DNA of 64,000 nt from Spirochaetaceae bacterium (GTDB taxonomy: Bacteria; Spirochaetota; Spirochaetia; Treponematales; Breznakiellaceae): contig JAITJI010000118.1 of assembly GCA_031279015.1 (NCBI GenBank), positions 33,105 to 97,104 on the forward strand, given 5' to 3'. The position numbers and the translations under genes are program-made. How positions within the stretch are numbered: the first letter of the stretch is position 1; each line of letters begins with the position of its first letter. This document shows positions 9,302 through 18,100 of the stretch, piece after piece. Below the pieces are notes generated by a model. The model was not told the origin of the DNA, did no database searches, and was given only the letters and a program-made list of their open reading frames with translations.

Positions 9302-9615
9302 TACGGATTGAAATTATCGCAAACCATTCGGTAGAGGAGAACATTCTGGATGCCCTTAAGGATGAGGGGGTCGGGAAGTTCTATACCAAATACCCCCAGG
9401 TGTTCGGAGTTGGTTCCACCGGTCCCCGCATGGGGGACGCCATCTGGCCGGAGGAAAATTTTTCCATGGTGATCTGGTGCGAAGCCGACGAGGCTCTGAG
9501 CATTGGGCGGGCGGTGGCCAAGGTGAAGGTCCTGTTCCCCGATGAGGGGATCAAGCTTTTTGGGCTGCAGGAAGGCAAGTTCCCGACGGCAGAGGTCGAC
9601 TTCGACGGGGACTAA
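9298..9615 (+). CDS. small PII-like protein linked to RND efflux operon
   Basis: This 105-residue soluble protein starts inside the stop codon of the RND gene (ATGA overlap), so it is translationally coupled to the pump. Its pattern (MIRIEIIANHSVEENILDAL, a central VFGVGSTGPRMGDAIWPEENF loop, then a second beta-alpha-beta unit) suggests a ferredoxin-like or PII-like fold. It resembles the small PII-like proteins encoded next to heavy-metal and other RND pumps. The nucleotide-binding loop residues of classical GlnB are not evident. A sensory or modulatory role in efflux is inferred from context only. Confidence 0.65.
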   Translation: MIRIEIIANHSVEENILDALKDEGVGKFYTKYPQVFGVGSTGPRMGDAIWPEENFSMVIWCEADEALSIGRAVAKVKVLFPDEGIKLFGLQEGKFPTAEVDFDGD

Positions 9616-9651
9616 GGGGCGGTTCTCCCTATGGGCCGCCCCAAAAAATGG

Positions 9652-9678
9652 CAAGGCCGGCCAGGATCCCCGGCCTTG
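9652..9678. terminator. hairpin between convergent RND operon and tatD, probably bidirectional terminator
   Basis: A perfect 9-bp stem CAAGGCCGG / CCGGCCTTG surrounds a 9-nt loop. On the minus strand a T6 run follows three bases after the stem, fitting termination of tatD. On the plus strand only TTGT follows. A second GC-rich stem (GGGGCGG/CCGCCCC, 9616-9642) lies just upstream. Confidence 0.6.
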
Positions 9679-9708
9679 TTGTATAAACGGGCCGAACCGG
9701 GGGGTGAT

Positions 9709-10524
9709 TCACCCAAAGACCCTCCGCCAGTTTTCATCGATTGCCGCCTCCAGGGCCTCCGGGTTCACCGGTTCCGGTCCGGCCCGCAGGGCCGCCATGG
9801 CCCGGAGAGTGGCCGGTATGTCGGCCCAGCGGGAAAAGGCCGCCCCCCGCCGCGGCTGGTAGGGGGCATCGGTTTCGGTGAGGAGATGATCCAGGGGGAG
9901 GACGGCGCAGGCCCGCATGGCTTCCCGGTGGTTTGTAGTGATGACCGCGCCGAAGGAGAAGTACGCGTTGATCCCCCGGCGGAGCAGGGCTTCCCCTTCC
10001 CCCGCCGTTCCCGAATAGGAATGAAATACCACCGCGGGGAGTTTCCGCAGGATCCCTGCATGGGCAAAGACCCTGTGCATGGCCCGGCGGATGTGGAGAA
10101 CCAGGGGCAGATCCCGGCGGCGGGCGGTTTCCAGGTGGCAGGCGAAGAGTTCCTCCTGGATCCCTTCGGTACTCCTGAACGCGGCGTTGTAAAGGTCAAA
10201 GCCCGTTTCACCGATGGCCCGGAGCCGGCCCTCCGCGGCGAGACTCTCAAGGAGGGCAAGGGATTCCCCGATGATCCCCCGGAATTCCCCGGCGGACTCT
10301 TCCCGGCCTTCCGCTGCGGGCAGTTGGGGATGTACCGCGAAGCAGAGGGCCATGGGGGCCGCGTTCTCCCGCCGGGCCCTTTCGGCAAGGTTCTCATGGT
10401 ACTCAAAATCCCGGCGGTTCCAGGCGCTGGCCGCGGAGGCCACGGAAAAACGGCGGCGTTCCTCTTCGGCCCCGGAGAGGCGTTTGACCAGATCGGCAGG
10501 ATGGGCGTGGGCGCAGGATGCCAT
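9709..10524 (-). CDS. tatD: TatD-family metal-dependent hydrolase / deoxyribonuclease
   Basis: This 271-residue amidohydrolase-fold protein is likely a Mg2+-dependent 3'-5' nuclease. Family motifs occur in order: the N-terminal metal site CAHAHPADL (where most members have D-x-H-x-H), CFAVHPQ, AIGETGFDLY with the catalytic Glu, the metal histidine in LHIRRAMH, FHSYSG, and LLTETDAPYQP with the catalytic Asp. Length is typical. The ATG has no Shine-Dalgarno sequence; a -10 box TATACT ends 5 bases before it, so the mRNA may be leaderless. It diverges from asnS and ends against the RND operon with a shared hairpin. Confidence 0.9.
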   Translation of the reverse strand: MASCAHAHPADLVKRLSGAEEERRRFSVASAASAWNRRDFEYHENLAERARRENAAPMALCFAVHPQLPAAEGREESAGEFRGIIGESLALLESLAAEGRLRAIGETGFDLYNAAFRSTEGIQEELFACHLETARRRDLPLVLHIRRAMHRVFAHAGILRKLPAVVFHSYSGTAGEGEALLRRGINAYFSFGAVITTNHREAMRACAVLPLDHLLTETDAPYQPRRGAAFSRWADIPATLRAMAALRAGPEPVNPEALEAAIDENWRRVFG

Positions 10525-10529
10525 GCCCT

Positions 10530-10559
10530 AGTATACAGGGCCGGACGGCTCCCCTTCAA
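10530..10559 (-). promoter_or_regulatory. sigma-70-type promoter of tatD, giving a leaderless start
   Basis: On the minus strand, TTGAAG (10559-10554), an 18-bp spacer and TATACT (10535-10530) form a good sigma-70 promoter. The ATG at 10524 is only 5 bases past the -10 box, so transcription should begin at or next to the start codon. Confidence 0.6.
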
Positions 10560-10609
10560 CCGAAGCCTGTAGATGGAACCCATATCTTTTTTTTTATCCC
10601 GGGACCGGT

Positions 10610-10615
10610 TATAGT
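10610..10615 (+). promoter_or_regulatory. -10 box of asnS, giving a leaderless start
   Basis: TATAGT ends 6 bases before the first ATG (10622) and no ribosome-binding site is visible. The -35 position is a T-run (about 10587-10595) and weak. The expected start site coincides with the A of the ATG. The same spacing recurs at 48403-48415 and 52460-52472. Confidence 0.5.
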
Positions 10616-10621
10616 CGGTAC

Positions 10622-12061
10622 ATGATGCTCATAAAGGAAATATTGGCCCTGCCCGCGGATTCCCGGGAAATACGGGTATATGGCTGGGTACGGACAAAGC
10701 GGGAGATGAAAAACCTGGTCTTTGTCGAGGTAAACGACGGTTCCTGTATCGACAGTATCCAGTGTACCTTTGAAAGGCGGGAAACCGGGGAGGAAGATCG
10801 ATCCGGAAAGCAGCCCCGGGGGGAAAATTCCTCCGCGGGAGCGGATGTTTTTGTGCCTCCGGAGAACCTGTCTACGGGCGCATCCGTGGAGATATGGGGC
10901 CGCCTTGTGCCTTCCCCCGCCCGGGGCCAGGCGGTTGAGGTAGCCGCCCGGGGACTCCGCGTCATTGGGGAGGCGCCCCCTGAAACCTATCCCCTGCAGA
11001 AGAAACGTCATTCCCCGGAGTTTCTGCGGGAGATAGCCCACCTCCGGGCGCGGACCAATACTTCCGGGGCGGTGGCCCGGGTGCGGAGCCGTTTGGCCTT
11101 TGCCATCCACGAATTTTTTCAGAGCCGGGGTTTTCAGTACATCCACACCCCGATCATCACCGCAAATGATGCGGAAGGGGCGGGGGCCATGTTCCAGGTT
11201 ACCACCCTGGACCTGGAGGCTCTGGCCAGGTCCGGCGCCCCGCCGGATTACAGCAGGGACTTTTTCGGCAAAAAGACCTTTCTCACCGTGTCGGGACAGC
11301 TTGAGGCGGAGACCTATGCCGCCGCCCTCTCCCGGGTCTACACCTTTGGCCCCACCTTCCGGGCGGAAAAATCCAACACCACCCGGCACCTCGCGGAATT
11401 CTGGATGATCGAACCCGAAGCGGCCTTCTTCCATTTGGAGGATAACATGGCCCTGGCGGAGGACTTCCTCAAGACCCTTTTTTCCACGGCGCTTCGGGAC
11501 AACGCCGCGGACCTTGCCTTTTTCGACTCCCACATTGAACAGGGGATCATCGACAACCTACAGTCCCTCTCGGTTTCCCGTTTTGCCTATATGACCTATA
11601 CCGAGGCCATGGAGGAGCTGCGGAAAAATGCGGACCGTTTTGAATTCAAACCCTATTGGGGCTGCGACCTCCAGAGCGAACATGAAAGGTTTCTTACCGA
11701 AACCGTCATCCGGGGACCCCTGATCGTTACCGATTATCCCAAGGAGATCAAGGCTTTTTATATGAAGATGAATGACGACGGCAAAACCGTCCGGGCTATG
11801 GATGTGCTGGTCCCCCGTTTAGGGGAGATTATCGGCGGTTCCGAACGGGAGGAGAATCCGGAAGGGCTGGAGCAGCGAATCATCGGCCTGGGGATGTCCC
11901 CTGCCGATTACTCCTGGTATCTGGACCTGCGCCGTTACGGTACGGTTCCCCATTCGGGGTTTGGTCTTGGCTTTGAACGACTCATCCAGTATGTTACCGG
12001 TATGGCCAATATCAGGGATGTGATCCCCTATCCCCGGGCGGTTGGACAGGCGGAGTTTTGA
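10622..12061 (+). CDS. asnS: asparaginyl-tRNA synthetase
   Basis: This class II synthetase charges tRNA-Asn. The 479-residue protein has an OB-fold anticodon-binding domain at about 15-120 (VYGWVRTKREMKNLVFVEV), then the catalytic core. Motif 2 is FGPTFRAEKSNTTRHLAEFW and motif 3 is GFGLGFERLIQYVTGMANIRDVIPYPR. Phe-rather-than-Tyr motif features and the HLAEFWMIEPE sequence favour AsnRS over AspRS. An insertion of charged, low-complexity sequence (about 55-75) breaks the OB fold. Two adjacent ATGs (10622, 10625) are possible starts. No Shine-Dalgarno is visible. dacA starts one base after the stop, so the two are probably cotranscribed. Confidence 0.93.
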   Translation: MMLIKEILALPADSREIRVYGWVRTKREMKNLVFVEVNDGSCIDSIQCTFERRETGEEDRSGKQPRGENSSAGADVFVPPENLSTGASVEIWGRLVPSPARGQAVEVAARGLRVIGEAPPETYPLQKKRHSPEFLREIAHLRARTNTSGAVARVRSRLAFAIHEFFQSRGFQYIHTPIITANDAEGAGAMFQVTTLDLEALARSGAPPDYSRDFFGKKTFLTVSGQLEAETYAAALSRVYTFGPTFRAEKSNTTRHLAEFWMIEPEAAFFHLEDNMALAEDFLKTLFSTALRDNAADLAFFDSHIEQGIIDNLQSLSVSRFAYMTYTEAMEELRKNADRFEFKPYWGCDLQSEHERFLTETVIRGPLIVTDYPKEIKAFYMKMNDDGKTVRAMDVLVPRLGEIIGGSEREENPEGLEQRIIGLGMSPADYSWYLDLRRYGTVPHSGFGLGFERLIQYVTGMANIRDVIPYPRAVGQAEF

Positions 12062-12062
12062 G

Positions 12063-13322
12063 GTGTTCCTCCGTTCTCTCCCGGTTTTTATTTTAGCCCT
12101 TGCCTGTTTTTGTCTCCTCCCCCTCCCGGAGGTCCGGGCGCTGGACCCGGTGGCGGATGCTCCCGGCCTGGGGTCCCGGGCGGCGGTGCTGCTGGATGCG
12201 GCCACGGGAACCCTGCTCTACACAAAGAACCAGCACGAAATCATTCCCCCGGCCTCTCTCACAAAGCTCATGACCATCCACCTGGCGCTGAATGAGGTAA
12301 AGGCGGGAAGGCTCTCCCTGGACGAGCCTATGTCCCCGCCCCGGGAGAGCTGGGCCATCAATCAGCCTCCCCGGTCAAGCCTCATGTTCCTTGCCGCGGG
12401 GCAGCAGGTGAGTCTCCGGGAGCTGCTTTTGGGATTGGCGATTCCCTCGGGGAACGACGCTGCCGTTGCGGTGGCCCTCTGCATTGCCCCCTCGGTGGAG
12501 GCCTTTGCGGCGCTGATGAACCAGGAGGCCCGGCGGATTGGTCTGGTGAATACCCATTTTGTGGAACCTTCAGGAATTTCGGAGTACAACTATACCACCG
12601 CCCTGGAGTTTGCCCGCTTCTGCGGAGTTTACCTTTCCCTGCATCCGGAAACCCTGACGGAATTGCACTCGGTTCCCGAATTCGCCTACCCAAAAACGGA
12701 AAATGTGGGGGCGGCATACCGGAACCGTCCCGGTACGATTGTTCAATACAATCACAACCAGCTTTTGGGGGAGGTTGAGGGGGTGGACGGGCTTAAAACC
12801 GGATATATTGACGAGGCGGGCTACAACATCGCCCTGACGGCGGAGCGGAAGGACACCCGGTTTATTGCGGTGCTTCTGGGCGCTCCCGCCGGTTACGGCG
12901 GCGCCCAGATCCGGGACGAGGATGGCCGGAAACTCCTGGCCTGGGGCTTTGATCATTTCAAGACCCTGCGCCCGGAAACGGGACCCCTGCCGCCGCTGCG
13001 CATTTGGAAGGGCCGGACCGATTGGGTCCCGGTTGTTCCCGGGGAACCCCTGGAATTCACCGTCTATGCCGAAAGGGGAACCTCCCTCTACCAGGAACTT
13101 GTCCTGATAGACCCTGTTGTGGCCCCCCTCCCGGCGGACAGTATCATGGGGACTCTGGTCCTCTCTGACGAAATAGGGGAACTCAGACGGATCCCCCTGG
13201 TTACCACCGAAGCGGTTCAGGCGGGAACCTGGTGGAAACGTCTCCGGGACGGCCTGGCCCTTTTTTTTCGCTCCCTGGCCCGCCGGGGGGGAGGAATCGG
13301 GCAGGGCGCCGGATCATCCTGA
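12063..13322 (+). CDS. dacA: D-alanyl-D-alanine carboxypeptidase (class C PBP, DacA-like)
   Basis: This penicillin-binding protein trims the terminal D-Ala from peptidoglycan stem peptides in the periplasm. All three active-site motifs are present: SxxK as PPASLTKL (near residue 60), SxN as PSGND, and KTG as VDGLKTGY. A C-terminal PBP5-like beta domain follows, then an amphipathic, aromatic-rich tail (WWKRLRDGLALFFRS) that probably anchors the protein to the membrane. GTG 12063 is chosen because GGCGGAG lies 7 bases upstream and it gives a compact signal peptide ending PEVRA. A TTG at 12042 inside asnS is the longer alternative. The gene follows asnS directly. Confidence 0.92.
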   Translation: MFLRSLPVFILALACFCLLPLPEVRALDPVADAPGLGSRAAVLLDAATGTLLYTKNQHEIIPPASLTKLMTIHLALNEVKAGRLSLDEPMSPPRESWAINQPPRSSLMFLAAGQQVSLRELLLGLAIPSGNDAAVAVALCIAPSVEAFAALMNQEARRIGLVNTHFVEPSGISEYNYTTALEFARFCGVYLSLHPETLTELHSVPEFAYPKTENVGAAYRNRPGTIVQYNHNQLLGEVEGVDGLKTGYIDEAGYNIALTAERKDTRFIAVLLGAPAGYGGAQIRDEDGRKLLAWGFDHFKTLRPETGPLPPLRIWKGRTDWVPVVPGEPLEFTVYAERGTSLYQELVLIDPVVAPLPADSIMGTLVLSDEIGELRRIPLVTTEAVQAGTWWKRLRDGLALFFRSLARRGGGIGQGAGSS

Positions 13323-13416
13323 TTCCCGGACTTGCCCTCTTATTGGAACCTGCGGGTGTAATACCCAAGAACCCGCTTGCCGGTTCGTTCGCAGGGGAGC
13401 TTTAGGGCGAGGTAGT

Positions 13417-13860
13417 TCATTTGGTTAGCAGGAGACCCTTCTTTTTCAGATTCAAAATATATTCGGCATATTTTCTATCCACCACCGCTATATGGGTCAG
13501 GATCCAGTCCTTCAGGTAACGGACAAAGACATTGGGAACAAATTTCTTGCCCTCCTCAAAACTCTTAACATCATCAAAGATCTGTTTTACAAAACCTTCA
13601 TGCTGTTTTTTATGATCCCCAATGCTGGGATACTTAATGTTTTTCAGGATCTTTTCTTCCGCGGCAAAATGATATTTTACATAATCCACCGTTCCATGAA
13701 TGGTTTCAAGAAAATACTTCTGGGCCGCCTCATCCCCCGCCAGACACCCTGCGTATAAAGCGTTGGTTAAATTCACCAGTTCTTTATGCTGCTCGTCAAT
13801 GAGACGGATACCCACTGAATACCGGTCATCCCATGCAACCAAAATTTTACTATCATCCAT
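13417..13860 (-). CDS. bacteriohemerythrin
   Basis: This 147-residue four-helix protein has the complete non-haem di-iron O2-binding set: the first His in IDEQHKELV, the HGTVDYVKYHFAAEEK pair, HKKQHEGF, and HIAVVDRKY near the C-terminus. It likely binds, stores or scavenges oxygen or iron, which makes sense for an anaerobe meeting traces of O2. The frame is open upstream to 13968, but ATG 13860 has GGGAGGTG 7 bases before it and matches the usual family start (WDDRYSVGI soon after). It is divergent from carA. A terminator-like dyad lies just upstream of the gene. Confidence 0.93.
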   Translation of the reverse strand: MDDSKILVAWDDRYSVGIRLIDEQHKELVNLTNALYAGCLAGDEAAQKYFLETIHGTVDYVKYHFAAEEKILKNIKYPSIGDHKKQHEGFVKQIFDDVKSFEEGKKFVPNVFVRYLKDWILTHIAVVDRKYAEYILNLKKKGLLLTK

Positions 13861-13898
13861 GAAACACACCTCCCTACTCTTATAATAATATTTTTCAT

Positions 13899-13938
13899 AA
13901 AAAAAAACATACAAGGGTGCAATTCGTACCCTTGATGT
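13899..13938 (-). terminator. minus-strand hairpin plus T9 between bacteriohemerythrin and carA
   Basis: On the minus strand the arms ACATCAAGGGT and ACCCTTGtATGT pair (11 bp with one bulge) around a 9-nt loop. Nine T residues follow (13907-13899). This has the form of an intrinsic terminator, but it sits upstream of the bacteriohemerythrin gene rather than after a gene. It may block antisense transcription from the carA side, act as an attenuator, or serve as an operator, since it also covers the carA -35. Confidence 0.5.
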
Positions 13939-13960
13939 AAAGCCTGAAACCCGGTAGGCT
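13932..13960 (+). promoter_or_regulatory. putative carA promoter
   Basis: TTGATG (13932-13937), a 17-bp spacer and TAGGCT (13955-13960) lie 25 bases before the carA ATG. The -35 overlaps the right arm of the inverted repeat at 13907-13938, so a protein bound there could repress carAB. The match is moderate. Confidence 0.4.
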
Positions 13961-13985
13961 GTCCCCAAAGAACGGGAGGATAGCC

Positions 13986-15185
13986 ATGAAAAAACGGCCG
14001 GCGGCGGCCCGGTTGGTCTTGGAGGACGGATCGGAATTTTCCGGCTGGTCCTTCGGCAAAGTCCGGTCCCAGGCGGGAGAAGTGGTGTTTACCACCGGCA
14101 TGACCGGTTACCCCCAATCATTAACGGATCCCAGTTTTCGGGGTCAGATCCTGGTATCCACCTATCCTCTGGCGGGTAACTACGGAGTGCCGGTGCATCC
14201 CGAAACAGGGGATCCCTGGCTTGATGAGCAGGGGATCCCCCTCCACTTCGAGTCTCCCCGGATACAGGCCGCCGGCTTTGTGGTGGCTGAGGTTTGTGAA
14301 GAGCCCAGTCACTTTGCCTCCGGGGCTTCCCTTTCCCGGTGGCTCGAAAAAAACAACATCCCCGGCCTCTACGGGATCGATACCCGGTCCCTTACCTCCC
14401 GTCTCCGGGAATCCGGGGTGATGATGGGGAAGATCCTCGTGGAGGGGAGCCGGGAGGTAACCATAGATTCCGGGTTTATCCCCCATCCTGTGGCCGATGT
14501 ATCCCTTCGGGAACCAAGGATCTACTATCCCCATCCTGCCGGGGGGGATTCTCCGCCCCTCAGGGTGGCCCTGGTGGACTGCGGGGTAAAGGCCAACATC
14601 CTCCGCTGCCTCCTTGCCAGGGGGGTCGAGATCATCCGTCTCCCCTGGAACCACGATCTTGGGGGTATCGACTACGACGGCCTCTTCCTCTCCAACGGCC
14701 CCGGGGATCCCAAGGACTGTGGCAGGACCATTGCCACGGTACGAAGGGCCTTTTCCGTGGGCAAACCCATCTTTGGCGTCTGCCTGGGCAACCAGATCAT
14801 GGCCCTGGCCGCAGGAGCGGATACCTACAAGCTTCCCTATGGTCACCGGGGACAGAACCAACCCTGTCTTGAGGCCGGTTCCGCCGGTAATGGCGGCAGG
14901 GTCTTTGCAGGCTCCCCTGCCGGACGCGGCGGCTTTGTGGCGGGACGCTGCTATATCACCAGCCAAAACCACGGCTATGCGGTACGGAGGGAGAGTCTTC
15001 CCAAGACCTGGGAGCCCTGGTTTATCAACGCCAACGACGGGACCATCGAAGGCATCCGGTCAAGCGCCGGCCCCTTTTCGGCGGTACAGTTCCATCCCGA
15101 AGGCTGTCCGGGACCGCGGGATACGGAGTTTCTTATTGACCGGTTCCTGGAGGAAGTGAGACGGAGAAAAGAGGGGCAATCATGA
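13986..15185 (+). CDS. carA: carbamoyl-phosphate synthase small (glutaminase) subunit
   Basis: CarA hydrolyses glutamine and passes ammonia to CarB to make carbamoyl phosphate for pyrimidine and arginine synthesis. The 399-residue protein has the N-terminal CPSase_sm domain (FTTGMTGYPQSLTDPSFRGQ) and a C-terminal class I GATase. The nucleophile Cys is in FGVCLGNQIMALAAGA, the catalytic His-Glu in VQFHPEG, and QNHGYAV is conserved. The elbow reads GVCLGNQ rather than the usual GHQ. GGGAGG lies just before the ATG. The stop overlaps the carB start (ATGA). Arginine genes argGH lie 16 kb away in the same window. Confidence 0.95.
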   Translation: MKKRPAAARLVLEDGSEFSGWSFGKVRSQAGEVVFTTGMTGYPQSLTDPSFRGQILVSTYPLAGNYGVPVHPETGDPWLDEQGIPLHFESPRIQAAGFVVAEVCEEPSHFASGASLSRWLEKNNIPGLYGIDTRSLTSRLRESGVMMGKILVEGSREVTIDSGFIPHPVADVSLREPRIYYPHPAGGDSPPLRVALVDCGVKANILRCLLARGVEIIRLPWNHDLGGIDYDGLFLSNGPGDPKDCGRTIATVRRAFSVGKPIFGVCLGNQIMALAAGADTYKLPYGHRGQNQPCLEAGSAGNGGRVFAGSPAGRGGFVAGRCYITSQNHGYAVRRESLPKTWEPWFINANDGTIEGIRSSAGPFSAVQFHPEGCPGPRDTEFLIDRFLEEVRRRKEGQS

Positions 15186-18100
15186 CCCGTGACGGTATAC
15201 AAAAGGCGCTGGTCCTCGGCTCAGGGGGGCTCAAGATAGGGCAGGCCGGGGAATTCGACTATTCCGGTTCCCAGGCCCTCAAGGCCCTCCGGGAAGAGGG
15301 GATCGGGACGGTACTCATCAACCCCAATATCGCCACGATTCAAACCAGTGAAGGTATGGCGGATCGCACTTATTTTTTGCCGGTAACGGTGGAATTTGTG
15401 GAACAGGTTATCGAAAAGGAACGGCCCGACGGCCTGCTCCTCTCCTTTGGGGGACAGACCGCCCTCAACTGCGGGGTCTCCCTGGAACGGGAGGGGATCC
15501 TCCGCAAAAACGGGGTCCGGATCCTGGGGACCCCGGTTAAAACCATCGAGGATACGGAAGACAGGGAACGGTTTGTAAATTGCCTGAGGGAGATCGGCGT
15601 CAAGACCCCCCGGAGTATCGCCGTTACCGATACTGAGGCCGCCCTCCGGAGCGCGGAGGAGATAGGCTACCCCGTGATGGTCCGCCTTGCCTATGCTCTG
15701 GGAGGAGCCGGTTCAGGGATCTGCCGGAACAAGGGGGACCTGCGCCGCCGTTGTGACCGGGCCTTTTCAAAAACCAGTGAAGTCCATTCCGTCCCCCAGC
15801 TTCTTGTGGAGGAGTGGCTGGGGGGCTGGAAGGAGATTGAATACGAGGTGGTCCGGGACGCCTTTGACAACTGCATTACCGTTTGTAATATGGAAAATCT
15901 CGATCCCCTGGGGATCCACACCGGGGAGAGTATCGTGGTGGCCCCCTCCCAGACCCTTTCGGATTCGGAGTATCACAAACTCAGGTCCATCGCCATCAGG
16001 GTGATCCGTCACCTGGGGGTGATAGGGGAGTGTAACGTCCAATACGCCCTGGATCCCCGTTCGGAGGACTACCGGGTTATCGAGGTAAACGCCCGGCTGT
16101 CCCGCAGTTCCGCCCTGGCCTCCAAGGCCACCGGTTACCCCCTGGCCTTTGTGGCGGCAAAACTGGCCCTGGGCTACTCCCTTCCGGAGATCGAAAACCG
16201 CATCACCCGGGTAACCGGGTCTTGTTTTGAACCCGCCCTGGATTACTGTGTGGTCAAAGTTCCCCGGTGGGATCTCTCCAAATTCAAGCATGTGGATCTC
16301 CGAATCGGCTCGGAGATGAAGTCCGTAGGGGAGGTGATGTCTATTGGGCGGACCTTTGGGGAGGCCCTGCAGAAGGCCCTGCGGATGACCGGAATTGGCG
16401 CGCCGGGGCTTACTGCGGAGGATAGTTTTTGCGGTCAGGGTTCCGGCAACGGTACGCTTCAGGATGCCTCGGATCTCCGTAATGCCCTGGAAAAACCCAC
16501 GGACCGCCGGATATTCAGCATCTACCGGGCCCTCCGGGATGGCTGGCCGGTGGACCGGATTCACCGGCTTACCAGGATTGACCGCTGGTTTCTCTTTCAA
16601 CTGGCGGCTATTCTGGAAACGGAAAACGCCCTGCGGGACAGCCCTCATATCGACCGGGATCTCCTGATAAGGGCCAAGCGTCAGGGTTTTTCCGACGGCC
16701 GGATTGGGGAATTAACGGGAAGGAGTGAGGGGGATGTCCGTTCCCTCCGGGAGGAGTACCGGATCCGGCCGGCGGTTAAACAGATCGATACCCTGGCGGC
16801 GGAATACCCTGCAAAGACCAACTACCTCTACATGACCTATGCCGGGACGGGGGCCGGGAGCGGAGGCGCCTCAACCGTTCCGCGGGACGATGTGAGCCCC
16901 GCAGGCCGGGGCGTCATGGTTCTGGGTTCCGGGGCCTACCGGATCGGGAGCAGCGTGGAATTTGACTGGTGCTGTGTCAACGCCGCGGAAACCGCCCGGA
17001 AGCTGGGGCGTTACTCCATCATGGTGAACTGTAATCCTGAAACGGTCTCCACTGACTACGACGTGTGTGACCGGCTTTACTTTGAGGAACTCAGCCTGGA
17101 GCGGATTCTGGATATCTACGAGTGGGAACGGCCCGACGGGATCATCCTCTCCATGGGGGGACAGATCCCGAACAACCTGTCCACGGAACTCTACGCCGCA
17201 GGGGCTCTCATATACGGTACCGTTCCCCAGTCCATTGACATGGCGGAGGACCGGAACAAGTTCTCCGCGCTGCTGGATCAACTCGGCATTGAACAGCCCG
17301 AGTGGCGGGAGCTGACGGATCTTGCCTCCGCCCGCTCATTCGCCGCAGAGGTTGGCTACCCCGTACTGATCCGTCCGAGCTATGTTCTCTCCGGGGCGGC
17401 GATGAACGTGGCCTGGGACGATGAGAGCCTGGAAACCTTTTTGGGCCTTGCCGCGGATGTCTCCGCGGAACACCCCGTGGTGATCTCCAAATTTGTGGAG
17501 AATTCCAAGGAGATCGAGATAGACGCCGTGGCAAAACGGGGGGAGATCCTCTTTCACGCCATTACCGAGCACATTGAAAACGCCGGAGTCCACTCCGGGG
17601 ACGCCACGGTGGTGCTTCCCGCCCAGCGGCTCTACATTGAGACCATCCGGAAGACCCGCCGTATAGCGGAACAGATAGCGGATGCCCTTGATATCACCGG
17701 CCCATTCAACATCCAGTTTCTGGCCCAGCGTAACCGGGTCCGGGTGATCGAGTGTAACCTCCGGGCCAGCCGGAGTTTTCCCTTCTGTTCCAAGGTCAGC
17801 CGGGTGAATATGATTGAGCTTTCCGTCAGGGCCATGCTGGATGAACCGGTACAGAGGACCGCCGCCTCTGCCCTGGACCTCCCCTGGGTGGGGGTCAAGG
17901 CCGCCCAGTTCAGTTTCTCCCGGCTTCACGGAGCGGACCCGGTAAGCGGCGTGGAGATGGCCTCCACCGGTGAAGTGGGATGTATCGGGACAGACCTTTC
18001 CGATGCCTTCCTCAAGGCCCTCCTTTCTGTAGGGTACCGGATCCCCCAAAAACGGATCCTTCTCTCTACCGGTACTATTGAAGAGAAACTCGACTTCCTG

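Noticed and set aside
9631-10572. 313-aa plus-strand frame opposite tatD
   Set aside because: tatD on the other strand carries all family motifs; this frame is Gly/Pro/Arg-rich noise.
10556-11533. 325-aa minus-strand frame opposite asnS
   Set aside because: asnS carries synthetase motifs 2 and 3; the minus frame has none.
13323-13416. GCGGGT/ACCCGC inverted repeat after dacA
   Set aside because: The 13-nt loop and missing T-run make it a poor terminator; it could be chance in GC-rich DNA.
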